Source: Candidatus Hodarchaeota archaeon (GTDB lineage: Archaea > Asgardarchaeota > Heimdallarchaeia > Hodarchaeales > Hodarchaeaceae). From it: DNA of 64,000 nt. The stretch is from assembly GCA_016840285.1 (NCBI GenBank), contig JAEOSR010000062.1:62001-126000 (forward strand), given 5' to 3'. Made by a program: the position numbers and the translations under genes. The notes beneath the pieces are model-generated. The model ran no database searches. It was not told the origin of the DNA and saw nothing but the letters and a program-made list of their open reading frames with translations. Below, one piece after another: positions 37,283 to 46,949 of this stretch. The first letter of the stretch is position 1, and every line of letters begins with the position of its first letter.

Positions 37283-38128
37283 CTATCCCTTCACAGCTCC
37301 AGCTGTAAGTCCTTTTACCATATATCTCTCAGCTAATAAGTAAAGAATGATTACAGGTGTAAGTAAAATCATTGCGGAAGCTAAGTAGGATCCAAAGTCC
37401 GCAAGGTGAGCTGATTTTCGAGCTAAGCCGATTGCTAAAGTAAATTGATCTGATGATGACCCTAAAAGAAAAGTTCGTGCAAAAAGGTATTCATTCCAAA
37501 CAATCATAAAGACGAATAGAGATATAGAAGCTATTGCTGGGAGAGATAGAGGTAAGGTGATTTTACTGATGATTTCAAATCGTGAACATCCGTCGATTAA
37601 AGCAGCTTCCTCTATTTCTGCTGGAATTGTTTGGAAATAGCCAGCCAGCATATAGAGGGCAACTGGAACAGTTTGTGCCAAGTAGGCTATTATAAGTCCT
37701 GTTACATTCGCTGCTAGACCGAGTTTTGAAGCCAAAACGAAAATTGGAATGATCATGATAATTCCTGGAAATGTATAGATCAGTAAAATAGAATTAGTTA
37801 CAACTGCTTTCCCGTGAAATTTCATTCTAGCTACGGCATACGCGCCAAGGGTTGAAATAATGAGAGTGAGAAGAACTGAAATAATTGAGATATATAGGGA
37901 GTTAAGGAACAAACTAATAAGAGAAGGATAAGCTTTGGTTGCTGCAAATTCATAATTGAACGTAGTTAAGGTTGTTTGCCATGGAAAAAGTTTATCTGGT
38001 ACAAAAAGATCTGTTAAAACTTTTAATGAACTGAATGCAAGCCAATAAAAGGGAAATATGACAATTATTAGATAGAACGAGAGCCCAGCAACAATGATTG
38101 AATTTTTGAATATTTTTCTCCAATTCAT
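37283..38128 (-). CDS. ABC sugar importer permease, MalG type
   Basis: About 281 residues with six membrane helices. The EAA loop near residue 185 (EEAALIDGCSRFEIISKITLPLSLP) is the contact site for the ATPase. ATG 38128 is preferred because GGTGA lies six bases upstream; upstream in-frame starts would overlap the preceding gene. It lies between the MalF-type permease and the ATPase in the importer operon. Confidence 0.93.
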   Translation of the reverse strand: MNWRKIFKNSIIVAGLSFYLIIVIFPFYWLAFSSLKVLTDLFVPDKLFPWQTTLTTFNYEFAATKAYPSLISLFLNSLYISIISVLLTLIISTLGAYAVARMKFHGKAVVTNSILLIYTFPGIIMIIPIFVLASKLGLAANVTGLIIAYLAQTVPVALYMLAGYFQTIPAEIEEAALIDGCSRFEIISKITLPLSLPAIASISLFVFMIVWNEYLFARTFLLGSSSDQFTLAIGLARKSAHLADFGSYLASAMILLTPVIILYLLAERYMVKGLTAGAVKG

Positions 38129-38147
38129 TTTTTTCACCATAAAATTG

Positions 38148-39896
38148 TTACCATTTAAGCACTTTCTTACCAAAAATCACTGAAAAAGCAACTAATCCTA
38201 GAAATAGGACTACAGCAACAGCAGCAGCCTCACTGATTTTAAAAAGTACGCCTGTCCAGACCTTATCAAAAATATAAACTGGTAACACAAGTGTTCCAGT
38301 TTCACTGCTTCCAGTTGTAAAGAGCCATACATCATCAAATTTATTGAATGTCCAAATGAATCGAAGAAGAACAACGACTCCGAGAACATATCTCAGTTCA
38401 GGTAATGTTATGTGCCGGAATTTTTGCAAGTCATTAGCTCCATCAATATCTGCAGCCTCATATAATTCATGCGAAATAGCCTGTAATTGCGCTAGAATCA
38501 TTAGCATTGCAAATGGAAAATATTTCCAAATCTCAAACAAAACCACAATCCCAAAGGCCCAAGGAGTTTGATCGATCCAAGGTTCATAATTGTTAATTAG
38601 TCCTAGTTCCATTAAGAAAAAATTAAAAACGCCATAAACTACGTCAAAAGCCCATGTCCAAAGTAAAACCATAGCAACTGTGGAAGCAATGTATGGAAAA
38701 AGCATTACACTCCTTACAGCACCACGTCCTGGGAATGAGCGATTTATTAGAAGTGCTGCGCCCAATCCCATTAATACCGAACCTGTGGTGCCTAGAATAG
38801 TGTATAAAATACTAGTAAAAACTGCTGTATAGAATTTAGGATCATCAATCAATTTCAGGTAATTGTAAAACAGCACAAAATCTGCAGGAGCGGGATTTGT
38901 ACCAACATTCCGTAATCCTACATTAAAAAACGACGCTAAAATAATCCAAATTACTGGGATTAACACTATTCCAACGACAACAGCAGCAGTCGGAATAATG
39001 AAAGTTATTGCTGTTTGTTCTTCCCGCTGTTCTGCTGTTCTTAAAATATCGAATTTATGTCGAATAGATTGATCCCTTAATAATGAAATTGTTATGGCAG
39101 AGATTATTATAGTAAAGAAAATGAGGATATTAAATGATAATAATCCTAGAGTAAATATTGTTCCCCATAGCAGTACCTTGCTAAATGTAGTCTTTCTTTC
39201 TTCTGTAAATTCTATTCTCATAAGAAAAAATAATAGAATGAACCCTATAGAGCCTACAATGCCACTGAATACAACATTTAAAGTATTACTATAAAAGGCT
39301 ACGAAAATACCGATCAGCACAGTTAATAAAGCAGCGATTAGAAAAATAAATCCGTTTCTTTGAACAGAAGAAATTTCTCTCTCTGAATATTCCCCAGAAA
39401 GATACCTTATACTCCAATAAATACCGATTAAAGTTAAGAGAAGAAATATGAAGAAGCTATGGTGGCTGATGAAGGAATCTTCTTTTAGGAAAATATCATT
39501 GAACCAAAGATCAAATGTATAAGTAGAGGCTACTCCTCCTATTGATTGAACTAGAGCTTCTGAAAACCCCTTAAACACATCTAAATAGAAATCGTTCATT
39601 AAATCTAAAAAAAGTTGACTAAATCCCGCAAAAATCATTACTATTAAAATACAATAATTAAGTATTAGAAGAAAAAACCATCCCCACGGATTATCAATAT
39701 AAAACTGATACTCTAAATATGCAATTATAACAAATATAATTATCATTAAGAAGCCGAAAATCTGATCAAAAATATCCCCAGTGGCGATTAGTAAAATAAC
39801 ACCTAATACACCGATTCCAATGTTAATAATTGTTGTAAAAAGAAGGACAACCCATTCAAAAGTTGCTTTAGATTTTGAAGTAGAGATAGTCTCCAT
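38148..39896 (-). CDS. ABC sugar importer permease, MalF type with extra N-terminal membrane domain
   Basis: About 582 residues from ATG 39896 (GGTG six to seven bases upstream). The C-terminal 290 residues are a normal MalF/UgpA-type permease with six helices and an EAA loop (ELYEAADIDGANDLQKFRHITLPEL). Ahead of it lies an unusual stretch of about 285 residues with roughly eight more hydrophobic helices, much larger than the two extra helices of E. coli MalF. Its function is unknown; it could be a membrane scaffold or a sensor. The gene follows the binding-protein gene across a T9 run that may weaken read-through. Confidence 0.9.
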   Translation of the reverse strand: METISTSKSKATFEWVVLLFTTIINIGIGVLGVILLIATGDIFDQIFGFLMIIIFVIIAYLEYQFYIDNPWGWFFLLILNYCILIVMIFAGFSQLFLDLMNDFYLDVFKGFSEALVQSIGGVASTYTFDLWFNDIFLKEDSFISHHSFFIFLLLTLIGIYWSIRYLSGEYSEREISSVQRNGFIFLIAALLTVLIGIFVAFYSNTLNVVFSGIVGSIGFILLFFLMRIEFTEERKTTFSKVLLWGTIFTLGLLSFNILIFFTIIISAITISLLRDQSIRHKFDILRTAEQREEQTAITFIIPTAAVVVGIVLIPVIWIILASFFNVGLRNVGTNPAPADFVLFYNYLKLIDDPKFYTAVFTSILYTILGTTGSVLMGLGAALLINRSFPGRGAVRSVMLFPYIASTVAMVLLWTWAFDVVYGVFNFFLMELGLINNYEPWIDQTPWAFGIVVLFEIWKYFPFAMLMILAQLQAISHELYEAADIDGANDLQKFRHITLPELRYVLGVVVLLRFIWTFNKFDDVWLFTTGSSETGTLVLPVYIFDKVWTGVLFKISEAAAVAVVLFLGLVAFSVIFGKKVLKW

Positions 39897-39926
39897 TTTG
39901 GGCACCAATTATTCATTTTAAAGAAT

Positions 39927-39935
39927 AAAAAAAAA
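39927..39935 (-). terminator. T9 run between binding-protein and permease genes
   Basis: Nine consecutive T on the minus strand, 22 bases after the stop of the substrate-binding protein and 30 bases before the MalF-type start. In archaea such a T-run can cause partial termination, giving more binding protein than permease. Confidence 0.4.
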
Positions 39936-39957
39936 GAGAGGGACGGAGTATAAAACC

Positions 39958-41376
39958 TTATTTTCGTCGTTTTTTGATTAATACCACAAGGGTTAATAGG
40001 CTACCAAAGAACGCCAAAACTCCGAATCCAGGAGTAGCTGCAGGTGCTTCACCAAGAGCATCAAGAAAAGTAGTTTCAGCTTCTTCTAATGCCGTTGCTG
40101 CATCTGTAGTATTAGCAATAACCTTTGTGATGGCTTTTGGCATGATTAATTCGCCATATAATGTATCAATCTTGGTAGAATAAGAGTTTCCGTCAATTAA
40201 ACCCCAGCGGGCAACGTTTTTGAACCCATCTAGTATAGAATCTGCAAGACCTTCCTCATAGGAACCCCAAACTTCGTGTTGGGTCCAATTGGCCAGAATT
40301 GCGGTTGTTTGTTTCAGAGGCATTTTCCCAGTAATCGCCATGTGAATCCATTTTAGATATTCTGCATCGGTGTTTAGAATGAACTTGATGAAGTCTTCAG
40401 CTTTTTCGTGTGCCCCCTCTGTAATACCTAGAGCTCCCAATTGACCATAAGATGCGGCCTCACCATGTTTGCCCTCGATTGCAGCTTGGAATCCTGTAAT
40501 ATCACCTAAGTTTGGTACTGGCGCCCATTCTCTTGCTTGCAATCCAAGGATGTCATCAGCGATATATGTACTATAAACCATCATAGCACATTTATCAGTT
40601 AGGTACAATTGATTTGCTGCATCCCAGTCGTTAAAACCTTTAGGGGCATATTGAGCGAGTTCAGCATAATACTCTAATGCTTCTAGTTGCCTTTCTGAAT
40701 TTAAAACAACTTTACCATCTTTGTCAAGCGCACGGGCACCATTGGCCAGAGCAAAGTGTTCATAGACCTGTTGAGTATAAACTGCTTTTGGATCAGTTCC
40801 TATAACAATTCCGTACATTGGATTGAGAGCACTGGTTGTATTATGGAGTTTCTTCGCGGCTGCCAAGATATTATCATAGCTATCAGGAGCATCTAATCCA
40901 GCTGCGTCAAAGAGGTCTGTTCGGTACCAAATGCCTTGAACCCAACCATCAATAGGGACAGCACCATATTTATCATCGTCACCAGTAGAAACAGGATTCA
41001 CTGCCATAGGTAATCCACCAAGATCCGAAATACCACCAATGGTAGTCGTAGCTCTTTCCGCATCCAAAATCCCTTCATCAACGTATCCACCAATGAATTC
41101 ATAGAAAATTTGTATTACGTCTGGTAACTCACCAGCAGCTTTTTTGATGGTAATTTGTTCAGGAAGGTCGTTTTCATCAACCCCAACAACCTCAACCTCT
41201 GCACCAGTGAAACGGCTTGCAATATCCTCAATAATTTCTGGCCGTCCAGGATCAGTTTCGGTTGTCCAAAATACAAGTTTATCTGCTTTTGTTTCAGCCC
41301 TAACAGGGGAAATAAGCCCCAAAACACTTAAACCTAAAACACCAAGCAAAAATATCCATATATGTTTTCTAGACAT
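39958..41376 (-). CDS. ABC sugar importer substrate-binding protein with PGF-type anchor
   Basis: 472 residues. A signal peptide (WIFLLGVLGLSVLGLISPVRA) leads into a typical family-1 extracellular solute-binding domain (about 30-440), with LVFWT at its start and many conserved-looking WVQGIWYRTDLF and EAAS-type segments. The C-terminus carries PGF, one hydrophobic helix and KKRRK, the same sorting signal type as the surface protein at 8062. The protein is thus tethered to the outer face of the membrane through that signal. It is the first gene of the importer operon. Substrate not known; the neighbours suggest an alpha- or beta-linked oligosaccharide. Confidence 0.92.
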   Translation of the reverse strand: MSRKHIWIFLLGVLGLSVLGLISPVRAETKADKLVFWTTETDPGRPEIIEDIASRFTGAEVEVVGVDENDLPEQITIKKAAGELPDVIQIFYEFIGGYVDEGILDAERATTTIGGISDLGGLPMAVNPVSTGDDDKYGAVPIDGWVQGIWYRTDLFDAAGLDAPDSYDNILAAAKKLHNTTSALNPMYGIVIGTDPKAVYTQQVYEHFALANGARALDKDGKVVLNSERQLEALEYYAELAQYAPKGFNDWDAANQLYLTDKCAMMVYSTYIADDILGLQAREWAPVPNLGDITGFQAAIEGKHGEAASYGQLGALGITEGAHEKAEDFIKFILNTDAEYLKWIHMAITGKMPLKQTTAILANWTQHEVWGSYEEGLADSILDGFKNVARWGLIDGNSYSTKIDTLYGELIMPKAITKVIANTTDAATALEEAETTFLDALGEAPAATPGFGVLAFFGSLLTLVVLIKKRRK

Positions 41377-41465
41377 TATTTTTTACTTCCTTTTTCTGAA
41401 TCCACTCATTTTTTATCTTTTCGAAGAAAAATGACTTGGATTAAAGACACTTGGAAATCCCATCC

Positions 41466-41473
41466 TATATAAG
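41466..41473 (-). promoter_or_regulatory. TATA-like element for the ABC importer operon
   Basis: On the minus strand CTTATATA is preceded by TAAAAT, like a BRE. A start about 26 bases downstream, near 41443, would give a leader of about 65 bases before the binding-protein ATG at 41376. No operator-like repeat is obvious in it. Confidence 0.4.
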
Positions 41474-41650
41474 ATTTTACTAGGGGAAATCACATGGGTG
41501 AACATAAAAAGGTGAATGTAGAAGAAAAAGATTAATTGAACTAATACTCCTCTAAAAAAATAAATTCTTGTGGAGACTAGATCAATTCGAAAATCTGCCT
41601 TGAAAACAGCAAATATCGGTTTTTTTTTACTGTTCTTGGCTAACAATCTC

Positions 41651-42289
41651 CTAATTTTTCACAATTAACAAATAAATGGTTACACTGAAAACGATGATTC
41701 CAAAGATAGGCACAATGAAGAGTTTGAAAAAAAGTCCTAAATTTAACATAATTATAAGATTCGAATTCATCCTTCCAACTATTAGACCCATTGAAAAACT
41801 TAAGTGAAGTAGAAGGTACAAAATGAAGATTCGTACATAAAAAGCAGATAATCTCTTATTCTTCTTAGAGAAAATTTGAAATTGTATAGAGTTTATTATT
41901 ATTCTAAAAAGCATAAACAAACTGATGAATAACAAGACAGCACTTATTCCAAATAAAACAATTATATTTAACTGTCCATCAAGATCATTATCTAATATTT
42001 CTGAATTTTGAAAAATCAAAAAACGCCATGCAAGAGTGCATATGCCCCATCCAATCATGAAAATCCCTGTAATTAATAAGATGCCAAGTTTCCGATGAAT
42101 GAACATATAGAATAGAGTCGTAGTAAACAAAAATGCTCCCAAAACATCTAATGGTAAGTAGTATAAAAATATGTAAAAAAAGATATTCTGGAATAGGAAT
42201 AGCAGGCATCCTGCAATAAGTAATATTTTTGGTAACCCATTTAGAGGAATCAAGAATTTTTCAAGATGTTCATGGTTAGAATTCATCAT
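41651..42289 (-). CDS. Unknown integral membrane protein
   Basis: 212 residues with six hydrophobic helices and no motif I recognise. Two in-frame ATGs (42289 and 42286) follow an AAAGGGA ribosome site. It lies upstream of the ABC importer operon on the same strand with a 274-base gap, so it is probably transcribed separately, and is divergent from the GT4 gene. Confidence 0.6.
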   Translation of the reverse strand: MMNSNHEHLEKFLIPLNGLPKILLIAGCLLFLFQNIFFYIFLYYLPLDVLGAFLFTTTLFYMFIHRKLGILLITGIFMIGWGICTLAWRFLIFQNSEILDNDLDGQLNIIVLFGISAVLLFISLFMLFRIIINSIQFQIFSKKNKRLSAFYVRIFILYLLLHLSFSMGLIVGRMNSNLIIMLNLGLFFKLFIVPIFGIIVFSVTIYLLIVKN

Positions 42290-42408
42290 ATGTCCCTTTC
42301 TGGTAAATCATATCCATTCTTAGATTTTTTAATAAAGTCAAGGTTTATCATTAATAATCTATTAATAAACTTTTAACATTCGAAGCTTCGACAATCGAAG
42401 GGATTCTA

Positions 42409-43761
42409 ATGAAAATATGTATAGCACATTTTCGGATTGGTGAACTAGATGGTGTTTCCCTTGAAATGGAGAAGTGGCGTCGAGTATTATCACAATTGGG
42501 CCATGAAGTCTACTATCTAGCAGGAACAATAGGGAATACCGATGGATATTTGATTCCCGATCTTTCTATTGATTTTAAACCCGTATTTATGATTCAAAGT
42601 AATGCTTTCACGGAATTCGTTGATTTCAATTCAGAAGAAGAATTTGAATCTGAAATTGTTCAGCTAAAGAAACGTGTGAAACAAAAAATCGAGATCTATA
42701 TTAATAATTATCAGATAGACCTCATTGTAACCAATAATATATTTAGTCTGCCACTGAACCTTCCTGCATCACTCGCTTTAGCAGAGGTTATTGAAGAGAA
42801 GAGTCTTGATTGCATTAATATAAGTCATGATTTTTATTGGGAAAGAACTAAATATCGTCCAACTGTTACTCTTGTTCAAAAATATCTTGATGAGCTTTTT
42901 CCTCCTAAATATCCGAAAATTAAACAAGTTGTAATTAATAGTATTGCCCAAAAGAACTTAAAACAAAAGAAAGGGATGGAAGCTGTTGTAATCCCTAATG
43001 TTTTCTACTTCAAAGAAAAAACTTGGAAAAAGGACAAATTTAACTCAGATCTTCGTAATAAACTTAGAATAGATCCTAATGATATCTTTATTTTACAAGC
43101 TACCCGAATTGTAAGAAGAAAAGGGATCGAATTAATTATCGATCTAATTGCGCAATTAAACCAACAAGAGAATTTAAAGCAATTGAGAGAGAAATCTCTG
43201 TACGATGGTAGAAATTTTAGCTCTAATAATAATATTGTTTTAGTAATGCCAAACATAATTGAAAATTTTGAAACTGAATACAAAGAAACAATTGAATCCA
43301 AATTAAAGGATAACAATATTGAATATCGCTTTTGTAACTATTTGTTTGATAGTACCCGAACTTCAGAACCTGATAAAAAATATACCTTGTGGGATTCCTA
43401 CGTCCATGCTGACATTGTTTCTTTCCCTAGCCTTCAAGAAGGATGGGGGAATCAGTTCTTAGAAGCAATTAAAGCAAGATTACCAATTGTAATCTTCGAA
43501 TATGAAGTTTATAAAACTGATATTGGGGGTACTGGTTTTGAAACAATTTCTTTAGGTTCTAAAATTGAGGGTTATGATAAAAATGGCTTAGTAAAGATAC
43601 CTAGTTATGTTTTAAACAAAGCAGCGGAGAAAACAATTCATTTTTTACAGAATCCAGAATATAGAGAAAGAATTGTAACCAAAAATCATTCAATAGGTTT
43701 AGAGAAATACTCCCTCAATGCTTTAAAATCATACATTATACTTCTAATGGAGAATCTCTAA
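42409..43761 (+). CDS. GT4-family glycosyltransferase (GT-B fold)
   Basis: 450 residues, cytosolic. The N-terminal domain starts with ICIAHFRIGELDGVSLEMEKW, the usual G-G/D-V pattern of GT4 donors' partner domain. The C-terminal domain has ATRIVRRKGIELII near residue 228 and SFPSLQEGWGNQFLEAIKARLPIVIFEYEVY near 345, where the E-x7-E type motif (EGWGNQFLE) binds the nucleotide sugar. GT4 includes sucrose, trehalose and mannosylglucosylglycerate synthases. With the GH13_18 and GT-A genes nearby, a glycosylglycerate-type role is conceivable, but this is inference. The gene converges with the zinc-finger giant with no intervening base. Confidence 0.82.
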   Translation: MKICIAHFRIGELDGVSLEMEKWRRVLSQLGHEVYYLAGTIGNTDGYLIPDLSIDFKPVFMIQSNAFTEFVDFNSEEEFESEIVQLKKRVKQKIEIYINNYQIDLIVTNNIFSLPLNLPASLALAEVIEEKSLDCINISHDFYWERTKYRPTVTLVQKYLDELFPPKYPKIKQVVINSIAQKNLKQKKGMEAVVIPNVFYFKEKTWKKDKFNSDLRNKLRIDPNDIFILQATRIVRRKGIELIIDLIAQLNQQENLKQLREKSLYDGRNFSSNNNIVLVMPNIIENFETEYKETIESKLKDNNIEYRFCNYLFDSTRTSEPDKKYTLWDSYVHADIVSFPSLQEGWGNQFLEAIKARLPIVIFEYEVYKTDIGGTGFETISLGSKIEGYDKNGLVKIPSYVLNKAAEKTIHFLQNPEYRERIVTKNHSIGLEKYSLNALKSYIILLMENL

Positions 43762-46700
43762 TTACTTGTAGAAGAAAGTGAAGATAGGTAGAGATTCGAC
43801 TTCAACTTCTCTTAATTTCACATTGCAGACTGGACATTTCTTTTGAAGTTTTACACTTTCCTGTAAATGGCGTCGATGAAAGAAACTAGAGCACTGAGGA
43901 CATTGTACAACATCATCATCGTTTTGCAATTTAACAACTGATTTTCTACATATGATACATGTAAGACGTTGGCTACAGAATCCGCAATTTTTTTGGTTCT
44001 CAAGTATAGGATTCCCACATTGAGGACATTGACTTTGGAATAGAGAACCTGGTTCTTTTAACCTATTATAGACTTCTTTGAGGCCTGATGCCCAAATTTG
44101 TTTAAGAGCTTGGGGTGATTGAATATCAAACCTTGAGGAGAACTTTATAAGGGCTTTTTGATACTCTCTATGGTATTTTTCTTTTTCCTGTAACTCCATA
44201 AGTATAGATAGATTATGCCAAGAACAAAATTCTCCCAAAAGTGGCAAAACAGCTCGTTGAATGTCCTCTTTTCCTTTCGCTTTCTTATAGAGGGAGAGAA
44301 AATATTCTTCAGGTTTTACAGGAGGATGAAATTCAAAGTGTTTAGTTATAGTTTTGATCATATTTTCTTCTAATGGGTCAATGGGTGAATCAAGAAGGAT
44401 TTTTTCAATAGAATGATGTGATATCCGGGTAAAAAAAACTGGTAAGAAATGAGTTTGACCTCGAGGTTTTTTTCGGAAAGTAGCAAGAATCTGCAAATCT
44501 CTACTTGCCGATTTACCAACAAGTAAGGAGATGTATTCTCGAAATACATTTTTCCCTTCAGTAGAGAATTCCCCCACTTCATGATTTGACAATAGTTTCT
44601 CCATTAGGGATAGGTCTTCTCCTTCTTTTGACAGCTTTAGGAAATAATTAAGGATTGTAGAATTTAACACATTTGATCCAAGAGTGCTCATCAACGGTAA
44701 CAAAGTTCCTTCAAGTTCGTTTTGTGATAAGGTTGATAGAAATAATTTTGCTGAAGGGACCAGTGTAATTAATCTATAAGTATCGAGAATTGCTAAAGAT
44801 TCAGTTGGATAGAAAGAAAAGAGCCTGTCCATTAAGCGAGGGGTAAAAATACTCAACTTTGGATTGGCGATCAGTTTTGAGCAACGAACTAAAGAAATAA
44901 CCAACAGGTCCTCAGGATTAAGATGAACAGTTTCTAGAACTGTGAAAATTACTTGCTCTTCGATATTTGCCAACACATGTATTGATAAGAGAGAATATAA
45001 AATTTTAGACCCTGAGGAAGAAAATTGTGGGAGGATGTGCTTAATGATGAAAGTTAAATGATCTTCAGATAAATGTGGTAAGATTTCACCAATTATCGGA
45101 ATACTATTTTCAAAAGTATGCGTTAAGATTGGTTCTAATCTAGAAATATCTTGAATATCTATTGTTTTAAGAATTGTCCAGAATTTTAGGGTCTCTAAAT
45201 CGATTAATTTATTTAATAGAGGAATTAGATAATCCTTTTTATTCCGTTCTTTGATTATATACTTTTGTAACACAACTTCTAACGCGTCTTCTGAACATAA
45301 CAGGAAAATCCTTTCCCAAAAGATAAGCAATTCCAGATTTTTTCCAATTGTAGTTAAAAGTAACTTCAAGGAATTTCTATCCATCATTGACGTAAAAGCA
45401 AGTTGAGGGAAAGTAATTTTCTTTCCTAATCGAATTATATGTTCAAAATTCTCAGATACATGTTGTCTGAGAAAAGGGTCCAATATAGCTTGAATGTGTA
45501 TGGGTAATTCCTCAGGGGAAACTAGAGCAGAATAAAAGATATCTAAATCACTGAAAAGAAATGATAATTGTGATACCAAACTTTCTTCGATAAGATAATT
45601 CCCGATATTATGCTTTATTCTCTTGGAGCAATTAGCGAAAATATTGAACACGAGATCTGGGTGTGAGGGGATTTTTGCATCAACCGTGTTTTTTATCATC
45701 TTCTTCCAATTTTTTACTGCAGCCTCCTGCAAGAATTGTTCTAATAATTGATGATGTGCTTCATAAGGACTATCAAGATAGGTAATTAAAATAAGTTCAA
45801 TGTTCTGATGGCTATAGGTCTTAAATTCCGATTGAAAAAAATCTGTATGTAGAGATACTTCCTCTTGGAGTTTATTAAGACAAGAAATGAGAATTTCTAA
45901 AGGTTGAGGTTTCATTGAACTTAAATTTTCCAAAATTTCATGTGCAATAAGAACCTCATTGAAGGATAATATAGATACTATAACCTCATCTGCGGGAAGA
46001 GTTTTTTGTTTGATACTAGTGATAAAGTAGTCTACCAATATTGCGCGAGTTTCTTCTTGAGTAGTTTGTTGATACACTCTGAGAAGTAGCTCTTGAGATA
46101 ATTTTTGGTTGGTAAGCCAATTCACAATTAAAATTCTTGATTTTTTGTCCTTGGAATAGTTTGATGCAAACAAATAGCATAATTCTACTTCTGTAGAAGA
46201 CATCAATTGGAATATATTCTGAAGATGCTTCTTGGTTAAACCTTTAGTCTTTTGAAAAATTTTTACTCGTTTTTCAGGTTCGAGTTCCTTAAATAATGGT
46301 TTTATTAGATCAATCGGAGTTTTTAAGTAAGAATCCAAAACAATAGGTAATATTTTGGTTCCCCATAGTTTCAAAATTTCTAAGATTTTAGAAGAACTAA
46401 TTTTTGATATTTTATTATATAACATTGTCGACAAGTTCGGATCAACTTGAGAAAGAATATCTCGTATTGATTCCCGTTTCAGATCAGTCTCCCAGTTATT
46501 AAAAATTTGATTTATGATTATCTCCTGTTTTTCTTGGTTTAAGGAAGAAATATGAGAAAGAAAATCAGAAGTTGAGATTAGATCAAAAAGATCTGCTGTT
46601 TCTTCAGAGCTCAATTCCTCAAATGAAGAAAGAATTGAATGTAGACTTCCTGGAAGTAATTGTTCAAGGCCGTATTTCATCTGTTTAGGATCTTTCCCTT

Positions 46701-46836
46701 GTTTGAAATTTTCAAGGAAAACCTCTAACGCCTGTTCTCGATCTTTTTTGATAAAACTTCTGACCTTTCGTTTCCACAAGATTGGAACATGGCCAGATAA
46801 TTTTATATCAAAATCTGAACTTCCATGAGAAGTCAT
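43762..46836 (-). CDS. Helical-repeat protein with C-terminal zinc ribbon and prokaryotic RING finger
   Basis: 1024 residues, cytosolic. Residues about 20-900 are almost entirely alpha-helical with repeated L-rich amphipathic pairs, like HEAT/ARM repeats. At the end are two zinc modules: a ribbon (C937, C940, C951, C954), then a RING-like finger with C960, C963, C979, C982, H987, H990, C1001 and C1004. The block VVQCPQCSSFFHRRH matches the style of the Prok-RING_1 family. Eukaryotic proteins of this plan (repeats plus RING) are often ubiquitin ligases, and Asgard genomes encode ubiquitin-like systems, but no E1, E2 or ubiquitin gene is in this window. Ligase activity is therefore inference; protein-protein scaffolding is the safer call. 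Confidence 0.8.
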   Translation of the reverse strand: MTSHGSSDFDIKLSGHVPILWKRKVRSFIKKDREQALEVFLENFKQGKDPKQMKYGLEQLLPGSLHSILSSFEELSSEETADLFDLISTSDFLSHISSLNQEKQEIIINQIFNNWETDLKRESIRDILSQVDPNLSTMLYNKISKISSSKILEILKLWGTKILPIVLDSYLKTPIDLIKPLFKELEPEKRVKIFQKTKGLTKKHLQNIFQLMSSTEVELCYLFASNYSKDKKSRILIVNWLTNQKLSQELLLRVYQQTTQEETRAILVDYFITSIKQKTLPADEVIVSILSFNEVLIAHEILENLSSMKPQPLEILISCLNKLQEEVSLHTDFFQSEFKTYSHQNIELILITYLDSPYEAHHQLLEQFLQEAAVKNWKKMIKNTVDAKIPSHPDLVFNIFANCSKRIKHNIGNYLIEESLVSQLSFLFSDLDIFYSALVSPEELPIHIQAILDPFLRQHVSENFEHIIRLGKKITFPQLAFTSMMDRNSLKLLLTTIGKNLELLIFWERIFLLCSEDALEVVLQKYIIKERNKKDYLIPLLNKLIDLETLKFWTILKTIDIQDISRLEPILTHTFENSIPIIGEILPHLSEDHLTFIIKHILPQFSSSGSKILYSLLSIHVLANIEEQVIFTVLETVHLNPEDLLVISLVRCSKLIANPKLSIFTPRLMDRLFSFYPTESLAILDTYRLITLVPSAKLFLSTLSQNELEGTLLPLMSTLGSNVLNSTILNYFLKLSKEGEDLSLMEKLLSNHEVGEFSTEGKNVFREYISLLVGKSASRDLQILATFRKKPRGQTHFLPVFFTRISHHSIEKILLDSPIDPLEENMIKTITKHFEFHPPVKPEEYFLSLYKKAKGKEDIQRAVLPLLGEFCSWHNLSILMELQEKEKYHREYQKALIKFSSRFDIQSPQALKQIWASGLKEVYNRLKEPGSLFQSQCPQCGNPILENQKNCGFCSQRLTCIICRKSVVKLQNDDDVVQCPQCSSFFHRRHLQESVKLQKKCPVCNVKLREVEVESLPIFTFFYK

Positions 46837-46949
46837 AGAATTACTAGATCCTCCGAGTCAATTGAAGAAAATGAATCTCAAAAAGATATCTATTGGGGAT
46901 TTGCGCTGGCCCTCTTAAAGAATTCTCTCCTTAGTATCACTATTTTCTA

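Noticed and set aside
41413..41646. 77-codon minus-strand frame in the importer promoter region
   Set aside because: It would cover the TATA-like element of the importer operon and has a phenylalanine-rich, chance-like composition.
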